Assembly: GCA_030840885.1 (NCBI GenBank)
Contig: JAVEDQ010000292.1
Coordinates: 1-5,790 of the forward strand
DNA from: Frankiaceae bacterium
GTDB taxonomy: Bacteria > Actinomycetota > Actinomycetes > Frankiales > Frankiaceae
DNA length: 5,790 bases
Direction of reading: 5' to 3'
Shown: one piece after another, positions 1 to 4,183 of the stretch
How the letters are laid out: each line of letters opens with the position of its first letter
Position numbering within the stretch: position 1 is the stretch's first letter
Translations under genes and position numbers: made by a program
Notes under the pieces: model-generated
Databases searched by the model: none
The model's input: only the letters and a program-made list of their open reading frames with translations
What the model was told of the DNA's origin: nothing

Positions 1-732
1 GATGTGGGACGCCGTCCGCTGCCCGTCCTCGGGCGTCGTCAGGTAGTCGTACTGCCCGGTCATCATCACGACGGGGCAGCGGTCGCCGTCGATGTCGCCC
101 AGCTTGTCGCGCAAGTCGTGGTCCACCGAGTAGTAGTACAGGTCGCCCTTGAATGACTCGGAGCCCTGGGAGTAGTAGAACCAGGTCTTCCAGCGGTCTT
201 GGTCCGGGGACTGCGGAGCCATCAGGTCCCACACGCCACTGGCGCACACCTGTGCCGCGTTCGCGTGCGGGTGCTGCCACCAATCGAGGTAGAAGCCCGG
301 TGAGTAGTCCGCACCCTCGACCGGAATTACGGCGGCGAACCGGTCCGGATAGCGCAGGGCGAGCTGGAGTGCGACGTTGCCGCCGAACGACGAGCCCATG
401 AAGATCGGGTTCTCCAGCTCGAGCGCATCGCAGAACGCCACGATGAACTTCGTGAAGTGCTCAGCGGTGAGCTGGTACTCCGCCTTCCACCACTCCTCGT
501 TCTCCGGCGGGTCGGACTTGCCGTGCCGCGGGAGGTCGTAGGCGATTACCCGGTAGTTCTGCGTGATCTCGTCGTCTTCGAGCAGCCCGCGGTACTGGTG
601 GTTGTGGCACCCCGCGGTGTGCTGGCAAACGAGTGGCTGGCCGGTGCCGTTCTCCAGGTAGAAGACCTTGTACTCGGTGCCATCGACATCGAAGGTGACG
701 TAGCGCCCGATGACGGGCGAGATCTGAGCCAT
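1..732 (-). CDS. alpha/beta hydrolase, C-terminal end cut by window edge
   Basis: The 244 residues visible read MAQISPVIGRYVTFDVDG at the N terminus. The nucleophile elbow is G-S-S-F-G at residues 113-117 (Ser115 nucleophile), embedded in a strand-turn-helix typical of the alpha/beta hydrolase fold. An oxyanion-loop-like HTAGC lies at 38-42, a DLPRHGKSD segment at 66-74, and the likely acid Asp229 in TGQYDYLT. The catalytic His would lie beyond the left edge, so the gene is incomplete here, not broken. It starts at ATG 732, 15 bases after the stop of the SCP2-like gene, with a weak AAAGG upstream, so the two are surely co-transcribed. There is no signal peptide or membrane segment, so it is probably cytosolic. 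The fold and serine-hydrolase chemistry follow from the motifs. The substrate cannot be told; the partner gene suggests a hydrophobic or lipid-like ester or a C-C bond substrate (inference). Confidence 0.93.
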   Translation of the reverse strand, partial: MAQISPVIGRYVTFDVDGTEYKVFYLENGTGQPLVCQHTAGCHNHQYRGLLEDDEITQNYRVIAYDLPRHGKSDPPENEEWWKAEYQLTAEHFTKFIVAFCDALELENPIFMGSSFGGNVALQLALRYPDRFAAVIPVEGADYSPGFYLDWWQHPHANAAQVCASGVWDLMAPQSPDQDRWKTWFYYSQGSESFKGDLYYYSVDHDLRDKLGDIDGDRCPVVMMTGQYDYLTTPEDGQRTASHI

Positions 733-747
733 GGGATGCCTTTGCTA

Positions 748-1152
748 CTAGACGGGGACGCCGACGACGCGGAGCAGTTCGATCTGCCGGGTGAAGGTGC
801 GCAAGTTCTGCATGAGGACGAGTACGTCGCCCTCGAGCTTCATGTCGCGTTGGAAGGTCGCGGCCCAGATGCCGTGGTACATCGGGGCGGGCATTTCGGT
901 CCCGAACTCCCGCCACGTCTCGGCGCTGGCCCGCACGATGAACTGATAGCCCATGTCCAGCGGACCCGGGTCCACGGCGAGCTCGGTGATCTTGCCGGAC
1001 ACCATTCGGACCACGAAGCTGTGGTCCGTCATGTCCAGCAGGTACGAGCAGGTGAAGTACTTGCCGTGCGCCTGGATCTCGGGGTCCGCGTTGGTTGCCT
1101 CGGTGAAGGCGTTGGCCCAATCCGTAGGGGATTGGGTGGCGGTAACGCTCAT
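748..1152 (-). CDS. small SCP2-fold-like (sterol-carrier-like) protein
   Basis: The protein has 134 residues beginning MSVTATQSPTDWANAF. I chose ATG 1152 over the upstream in-frame ATG at 1233 because AGGAGAG sits seven bases before it, and the extra 27 residues of the longer frame are Arg-rich and look untranslated. The body alternates beta strands (FVVRMVSGKITELAV, about 47-60; YQFIVRAS, 69-76) with a helix (AETWREFG) and ends in the segment MKLEGDVLVLMQNLRTF (104-120). This resembles SCP2 sterol-binding domains, where a K-x-x-G-D segment precedes the last helix. SCP2 domains bind lipids or acyl-CoA in a hydrophobic tunnel; that this one does is inference. It is the first gene of a tight pair with the downstream hydrolase, so it may present or bind that enzyme's substrate. 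The family call is from sequence feel, not a profile hit. Confidence 0.75.
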   Translation of the reverse strand: MSVTATQSPTDWANAFTEATNADPEIQAHGKYFTCSYLLDMTDHSFVVRMVSGKITELAVDPGPLDMGYQFIVRASAETWREFGTEMPAPMYHGIWAATFQRDMKLEGDVLVLMQNLRTFTRQIELLRVVGVPV

Positions 1153-1600
1153 CCGATCGCTCTCCTCTGCGGTCGTGGCCCGACGGCCGGGGACGCCGCT
1201 TGCGTTCCGGTCCAGTGGGCGTCTGACGCTCACAGTCCTTGCCGCTGAGCGTGACCCAAATCACTACTAGCCCCCCGAATATCGGCCCACGCCGCCCCTG
1301 CACGTCGACCCCATCCCGGCCGGCCGCAGACAGAACTCAGCGGCCGAGTCGCAGGACCGTTCGTCCTCGCGCTCGGCGCTCCGGGCGCTCCGTCCTGACC
1401 CCGACCGCTGCTACCGGCACCACCAAAGCCATAGGCGCCGAGGAAAGGCGCTTCGGGCGCCCCAGGCTGACGGCTGCGACTCGGGGGGCTGGCGTTGAAG
1501 CGGCCAGCGACGCATCATGAGCCACATCGCGGTCACCCGAGCGGCGTGAACAGCAGCGGCGAGGCCGCCCCCGCCAAGGGACGCGACTCGCGTGGCTTCC
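1153..1600. other. non-coding stretch between the SCP2-like gene and hxlR
   Basis: I see no credible gene here. The open frames on both strands are rich in Arg, Pro and Ser, have no ribosome binding site and match no family I know. Besides the Crp-like dyad at 1251-1264, the stretch holds a short GGCGC/GCGCC hairpin with a TTCGG loop at 1447-1461 and a GCGGC/GCCGC hairpin at 1556-1568. Both are too short to call with confidence. The promoter of the minus-strand pair must lie in the part nearest 1152. Confidence 0.6.
1251..1264. promoter_or_regulatory. Crp/GlxR-like palindrome upstream of the SCP2-like/hydrolase pair
   Basis: The bases GTGACCCAAATCAC form a GTGA-N6-TCAC dyad, the core of the Crp/GlxR consensus TGTGA-N6-TCACA, but both outer positions depart from it (C on the left, T on the right). 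It lies about 100 bases upstream of the SCP2-like start at 1152, a plausible place for a regulator of the minus-strand pair. Four-base half-sites are easily found by chance, so this is only a candidate. Confidence 0.3.
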
Positions 1601-1602
1601 CT
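1577..1602 (-). terminator. possible hairpin overlapping the hxlR stop codon
   Basis: The symmetrical ACGCGA-C-TCGCGT at 1581-1593 is flanked by AGGGA (1577-1581) and TCCCT (1598-1602), giving an imperfect hairpin with a five-base asymmetric bulge right at the end of the HxlR gene. There is no T-tract on the minus strand, so this would be a U-less terminator of the sort often seen in actinobacteria, or only a chance structure. Confidence 0.3.
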
Positions 1603-1975
1603 AATCGGCTTGGTGCTGCTGGTCCCAGGCGGTTCGGGCGTCGGCGATGTCTGAGGAGACTTTCTCCGCCCACTCGCGGACGGAGTGGACCGGGATGCAC
1701 ATGGTTGCGCCGAGGCTCGTGAGGCTGTACTCCACGCGAACTGGGACCTCCGGGTGAACGGTCCGCTCGATCAACCCGTCGCGTTCAAGGTCACGGAGGA
1801 CGCGGGTGAGCACTTGAGAGCTCACGTCGAGGCGACGCTTGATGCTGTTGAAGCGCGTAGGGCCGTCTTCGAGGACATGCGTCACGAGGACGGTCCACCG
1901 GTTTGCCAAGCGCTCTACCGCGTCCCGCATGGGTGTCCCGGGGCCGTAGGGGTCTGCCGGTGGTGGCTGCTCCAT
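1601..1975 (-). CDS. HxlR-family winged-helix transcriptional regulator
   Basis: The protein has 124 residues from MEQPPPADPYG. An N-terminal helix ending in ANRW (24-27) leads to TRFNSIKRRLDVSSQVLTRV, the first helices of the winged helix-turn-helix. It continues into LRDLERDGLIERTV and the wing VPVRVEYSLTSLG (77-89), which is very close to the HxlR signature. The family binds DNA as dimers, and many members sense reactive electrophiles through a Cys just before the first helix. Here that position is Gly-Thr-Pro, and the only Cys is Cys93 after the wing. I chose ATG 1975 over the in-frame GTG at 1996 because the decayed paralogue at 2712 begins at the equivalent ATG with matching M-(E/D)-Q and P-Y-G. 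Neither start has a good Shine-Dalgarno. It is divergent from the membrane protein and probably regulates the shared promoter and the related one at 2739-2806. Confidence 0.93.
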   Translation of the reverse strand: MEQPPPADPYGPGTPMRDAVERLANRWTVLVTHVLEDGPTRFNSIKRRLDVSSQVLTRVLRDLERDGLIERTVHPEVPVRVEYSLTSLGATMCIPVHSVREWAEKVSSDIADARTAWDQQHQAD

Positions 1976-2069
1976 ACTGCGAACGGTAGCAGTCACCTAA
2001 GATGCCTAGGTCACTGTCGAGGACCTGGACACGCTCCCTGACTGGGTGTTAGCAAGGTGTCCACCAGAG
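1976..2069. promoter_or_regulatory. divergent hxlR/membrane-protein control region, operator copy A
   Basis: This spacer separates the divergent starts at 1975 and 2103. It contains a 25-base imperfect palindrome at 1991-2015 (AGTCACCTA-N7-TAGGTCACT, one mismatch between arms). It also holds a perfect seven-base dyad, TGGACAC at 2026-2032 and GTGTCCA at 2057-2063, with a 24-base spacer. From 2002 to 2069 it aligns without gaps to 2739-2806, the region ahead of the SnoaL-like gene (about 50 of 68 positions identical by hand count). The blocks GGTCACT, ACCT, GACAC, GTGTC and CCAGAG are fixed in both copies. The natural reading is an operator for the adjacent HxlR protein. The AT-rich -10-like part of copy B is GC-rich here, so the rightward promoter may be weaker. 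Confidence 0.65.
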
Positions 2070-2102
2070 GCGGCGCTCACGCGCGAGACGGTAGGAGCGT
2101 TC

Positions 2103-2636
2103 GTGGCTGAACTCTGGCACGACTACTTCGTGATGGTCGGCGGTGGGACAGCCGCCTTGACAGGCCTCGTGTTCGTCGCGATGTCGCTGCACCTGTCAAA
2201 CCTCGCGTCCGATCCGGCGCACCGCCACCGCGCACGGACGATCCTCACCGCGCTCACGGCTGTGTTCATCCGCTGCGGCCTCGCCCTGATGGGTGGCCAA
2301 ACCGTGCGCGCCGTGGGCGTCGAGATCTTCGTTGTGGTCGTCGGGGTCGAGGTCGTCGTGCTCCGAAGTCTCAGCGAAGCGCTCCGCGGCAGCGGCGCGG
2401 CACAGCACGAGGTCCGATCCCGAACGCTCGGTTACGTGGCTTGCCTGATCATCGAGCAGACCGGCGCTGCGATCCTGATCTTCGGACGGACATGGGGCCT
2501 GTACGCGGTCGGGGTCGGAATGATGGCTTCGTTCTTGTTCAACGTCTCCGGGGCCTGGCTTCTGCTCGTCGGCGTCGACTCGCAGGCTGGGGCGCCCGAC
2601 TCCGTAGACGGGGTCAGGACTAAGAGTTCACCTTGA
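2103..2636 (+). CDS. small multi-pass membrane protein of unknown function
   Basis: The protein has 177 residues read from GTG 2103, chosen because AGGAG at 2093-2097 stands five bases upstream. An earlier GTG at 2046 would add 19 residues over poorly conserved leader DNA that is shared with the other promoter copy. After MAELWHDYF come hydrophobic spans at about 9-29, 47-65, 68-87, 108-127 and 131-158, so four or five transmembrane helices with little outside the membrane. I know similar actinobacterial proteins only as hypotheticals with the same WHDYFVMVGGG...ALTGLVFVAMSLHL opening; no function is known to me. The last 17 or so residues after the final helix are hydrophilic and overlap, on the opposite strand, the decayed hxlR copy, so this tail may be recent. 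The gene is divergent from and probably controlled by the HxlR regulator. Confidence 0.85.
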   Translation: MAELWHDYFVMVGGGTAALTGLVFVAMSLHLSNLASDPAHRHRARTILTALTAVFIRCGLALMGGQTVRAVGVEIFVVVVGVEVVVLRSLSEALRGSGAAQHEVRSRTLGYVACLIIEQTGAAILIFGRTWGLYAVGVGMMASFLFNVSGAWLLLVGVDSQAGAPDSVDGVRTKSSP

Positions 2637-2712
2637 GGCGACGCTTGATGGTGTCGAAGCGGGGGAGACGTGTCGTTCGTCCGTACGGGATCTGTCGATG
2701 ATGCTGATCCAT
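2620..2712 (-). pseudogene. truncated, internally deleted second copy of hxlR
   Basis: A 30-codon minus-strand frame starts at ATG 2712 with MDQHHRQIPYG, parallel to MEQPPPADPYG of the intact regulator. It then jumps to PRFDTIKRRLKVNS, parallel to TRFNSIKRRLDVSS, and stops. The two nucleotide matches (1818-1855 with 2624-2661, about 33 of 38 bases; and the start region) differ in offset by 69 bases, so exactly 23 codons, including the first helix and its Trp, have been lost in frame. The TAG at 2620-2622 falls where the intact gene encodes Gln54 (CAA). The recognition helix and wing are therefore absent, and no DNA binding is expected. The 3' end overlaps the membrane-protein gene on the other strand. 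A chance match is unlikely because start, frame and helix all correspond. A functional micropeptide is possible but improbable. Confidence 0.75.
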
Positions 2713-2806
2713 CCACGAATGGTTCCAGTCCTCTGAGAATGACTTGGTCACTTTCAAGTACCTAGACACTATTTATGACGTGGTGGTACCAAAGTGTCTG
2801 CCAGAG
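2624..2806. repeat. decayed duplicate of the hxlR 5' end plus its divergent promoter (other copy 1818-2069)
   Basis: The segment is co-linear with 1818-2069, apart from the 69-base loss inside the hxlR part and a pair of compensating one-base gaps near the start codon. Similarity is about 87 percent over the best 38 coding bases and about 74 percent over the 68 promoter bases, both counted by hand. Divergence at this level means the duplication is old, or that two related cassettes were brought together. No inverted ends or target-site repeats are visible that would tie it to a transposon. Confidence 0.7.
2739..2806. promoter_or_regulatory. promoter/operator copy B ahead of the SnoaL-like gene
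   Basis: GGTCACT at 2746-2752, the symmetrical ACTTTCAAGT at 2750-2759, and the perfect dyad AGACACT (2764-2770) / AGTGTCT (2793-2799) are packed into 54 bases. A GGTACC palindrome lies at 2785-2790. The GACAC and GTGTC arms have the same 24-base spacing as in copy A at 2028-2061. The adjoining dyad pair has changed from G/C to A/T, which keeps the symmetry. A weak plus-strand promoter could be TTGGTC (2744-2749) and CACTAT (2767-2772), 17 bases apart, in the only AT-rich patch nearby. The dyad would then cover the -10 and start site, as expected for repression. Confidence 0.6.
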
Positions 2807-2844
2807 CGGCAATGCGCTGACGCGCCAGAACACAAGGAGCACCC

Positions 2845-3180
2845 GTGGCGGACAACGAGGCACCCATCGACCTGTTCGAAAAGGTCGACTTCGAAGCGTG
2901 GAACGGACCAGACTGGGATCTCTTCCGCAAGCTCCACAGCGATGACGTCTACGTCGACATGTTCGGGCAGAAGACCGACGGCATCGACGCGCACGTCGAC
3001 GCCTGCCAGGCCTACCAGGCGGCCGTCCCGGAGTCCAAGGTCCTGGATCACTCCGTCAGAATGGCTGCGGGTGACTGGACCGCCGTGATCTCCAACGCTG
3101 AGGGCGGCGTCAACTTCGTCACCGTCGCCAAGTGGAAAGACGGCGCGATCACCGAGGAATACATCATGGGAGTCAAGTAA
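2845..3180 (+). CDS. SnoaL-like (NTF2-fold) protein
   Basis: The protein has 111 residues and starts at GTG 2845, with a textbook AAGGAG at 2834-2839 five bases upstream. The opening helices (FEAWNGPDWDLFRKLHSDDVYVDMFG, about 16-41) lead to T-D-G-I-D-A-H and a helix. After that come the strands of the cone-shaped barrel, with TVAKWKDGAITEEY near 93-106, the usual W-x-D-G-x-I-x-E-E-Y end of SnoaL-like proteins. Family members are polyketide cyclases, isomerases, or small-molecule hydrolases or binding proteins; here no substrate can be assigned. There is no polyketide synthase nearby, so antibiotic cyclisation is unlikely. It precedes an F420-reductase-like gene on the same strand and follows the HxlR-type operator, which suggests an inducible role in handling a small organic molecule (inference). 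Confidence 0.85.
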   Translation: MADNEAPIDLFEKVDFEAWNGPDWDLFRKLHSDDVYVDMFGQKTDGIDAHVDACQAYQAAVPESKVLDHSVRMAAGDWTAVISNAEGGVNFVTVAKWKDGAITEEYIMGVK

Positions 3181-3219
3181 CCCCGAATGTCTGACTGACT
3201 CACGCACGCTCCGACAGCT

Positions 3220-3252
3220 CGCCGGGTAGGTAGAGCGGTTGCCTACCCGGCG
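3220..3252 (+). terminator. strong GC-rich stem-loop between the SnoaL-like and F420-reductase-like genes
   Basis: CGCCGGGTAGG at 3220-3230 and CCTACCCGGCG at 3242-3252 pair perfectly over 11 bases, with an 11-base loop. It lies 40 bases after the SnoaL-like stop and 47 before the next start. No T-run follows, so it may be a U-less terminator, an attenuator that lowers expression of the second gene, or an RNA-processing or stability element. Because it is symmetrical it could act on either strand, but only plus-strand genes flank it. Confidence 0.6.
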
Positions 3253-3298
3253 TCCTGCCGCTATTAGCCGAACAACTGCCTTTGGGAAGGACGACCTC

Positions 3299-3865
3299 GT
3301 GGCGAACGTCAGCATCATCGGAGCCGGCAAAATGGGGCAGGCGATCGCCTCCGTTGCGACCAGAGGCGGGCACACGGTCGAGTTGCTCGGGAAGGACGAG
3401 CCAGCAACCGGCGATCTCGTGGTGCTCGCCGTGCCCCACTCGGCGATGCCCGACCTTCTCCAGCAGCGCAGCCAGAGTCTTCGCGGAAAGGTCGTGGTCG
3501 ACATCTCGAACCCCGTCAACTTCGAGACCTTCGACTCCCTCACCGTTGCGTCAGACAGCTCAGCAACCGCCGAGATCGCGGCTGCGCTGCCTGACTCTCA
3601 CGTCCTGAAAGCGTTCAACACCACGTTCGCGGCCACCCTTGCGGCTGGGACGGTGGGGCCGAACACCACCACAGTGCTCATCGCCGGAGACAACAACGAC
3701 GCCAAGTCCCTGCTCGCCGACGTCGTCACCGCCGGCGGCTTGCATGCAGTCGACGTGGGGCCGCTGAGGCGCGCCCGCGAACTCGAAGCACTCGGGTTCC
3801 TCCAGATAGCGCTCGCCGGAAGCGAAAGGATCTCCTGGACCGGCGGATTCGCCGTCGTCTCCTGA
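3299..3865 (+). CDS. NADPH:F420 reductase-like Rossmann oxidoreductase, short form
   Basis: The protein has 188 residues starting at GTG 3299; GGGAAGGA at 3284-3291 is seven bases upstream. An earlier ATG at 3239 lies inside the 3220-3252 stem-loop, so I rejected it. MANVSIIGAGKMGQAIA carries the dinucleotide loop G-x-G-x-M-G at 8-13. It is followed by DLVVLAVPHSA (39-49), VVVDISNPVN (65-74), the conserved KAFNT (104-108), a second Rossmann-type strand TTTVLIAGDN (123-132), and the GPLRRARELEALGFLQIAL segment (154-172) typical of the family. Known members move hydride between NADP(H) and coenzyme F420; some relatives use other acceptors. The stretch between the second strand (VELL) and DLVVLAVP is only about eight residues. 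Usual members are, from memory, some 15-20 residues longer there, in the part that shapes NADP 2'-phosphate binding. It may therefore prefer another cofactor. Probably co-regulated with the SnoaL-like gene. Confidence 0.87.
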   Translation: MANVSIIGAGKMGQAIASVATRGGHTVELLGKDEPATGDLVVLAVPHSAMPDLLQQRSQSLRGKVVVDISNPVNFETFDSLTVASDSSATAEIAAALPDSHVLKAFNTTFAATLAAGTVGPNTTTVLIAGDNNDAKSLLADVVTAGGLHAVDVGPLRRARELEALGFLQIALAGSERISWTGGFAVVS

Positions 3866-4180
3866 CACCTGGACCCGTCACTATGAGAGACCAGCGAAAT
3901 GACTGCATCACATGCCGATCGGCGGTTCCGTTTTCGCGCAGTCGTCGCCACGTCGACGCCGGAGCGTTTGCGAAGCAGCTCGTATCGCACCTGAGCCGCA
4001 AGATTGCCTCGTGACCGAGGGCGGCACGTCGTCGTTGACCATCGGCGATAAACGATCACTACAAGCGGCCTGAATGTCCAAGCTCAATCCATGCGTCGGG
4101 TCATCGAAGCTCCACGTCGCCAAGCCGCTGACTGACGCTTCGATCCACTTCCCGCATGACCGATCCGCCGCAGGAGACCC
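3866..4180. other. gene-free spacer before the DUF5996 gene
   Basis: Nothing here looks like a complete gene. A 31-codon plus frame at 3899-3994 and a minus frame ending near 4059 lack ribosome binding sites and match nothing I recognise. The codon bias is less GC-rich at third positions than in the neighbouring genes. The last 90 bases carry the nested dyad described separately. Confidence 0.55.
4090..4158. promoter_or_regulatory. nested dyad upstream of the DUF5996 gene
   Basis: Two perfect inverted repeats are nested. CATGCG (4090-4095) pairs with CGCATG (4153-4158), and inside it ATCGAAGC (4103-4110) pairs with GCTTCGAT (4137-4144), leaving a 26-base centre. The outer arm ends 13 bases before the AGGAG at 4172. 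It could be a leader hairpin or paired protein sites. The internal gaps of seven and eight bases make it weak as an RNA structure. Confidence 0.3.
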
Positions 4181-4183
4181 ATG

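Noticed and set aside
457..1248. Long plus-strand open frame opposite the hydrolase and SCP2-like genes
   Set aside because: It spans two real minus-strand genes and their gap, has no ribosome binding site, and its composition is that of an antisense shadow in GC-rich DNA.
461..1303. 280-codon minus frame overlapping the SCP2-like gene and hydrolase start
   Set aside because: It is Arg- and Pro-rich, out of frame with both recognisable proteins, and matches no family.
1337..1525. 62-codon minus frame in the 1153-1600 spacer
   Set aside because: Low-complexity Arg/Ala/Val composition, no ribosome binding site, no recognisable similarity.
1976..1996. GTG 1996 as the hxlR start, adding MTATVRS
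   Set aside because: The relic copy begins at the equivalent of ATG 1975, and the GTG lies inside the palindrome with no Shine-Dalgarno.
2046..2102. GTG 2046 as the start of the membrane protein
   Set aside because: This DNA is homologous to untranslated leader ahead of the SnoaL-like gene, and GTG 2103 has an AGGAG at the right distance.
3239..3298. ATG-type start at 3239 for the F420-reductase-like gene
   Set aside because: It would lie in the stem-loop, with 20 non-conserved residues before the Rossmann strand; GTG 3299 has a strong ribosome binding site.
2773..3543. 256-codon minus frame over the SnoaL-like and F420-reductase-like genes
   Set aside because: Antisense shadow: it crosses both well-supported genes and the stem-loop and shows no domain.
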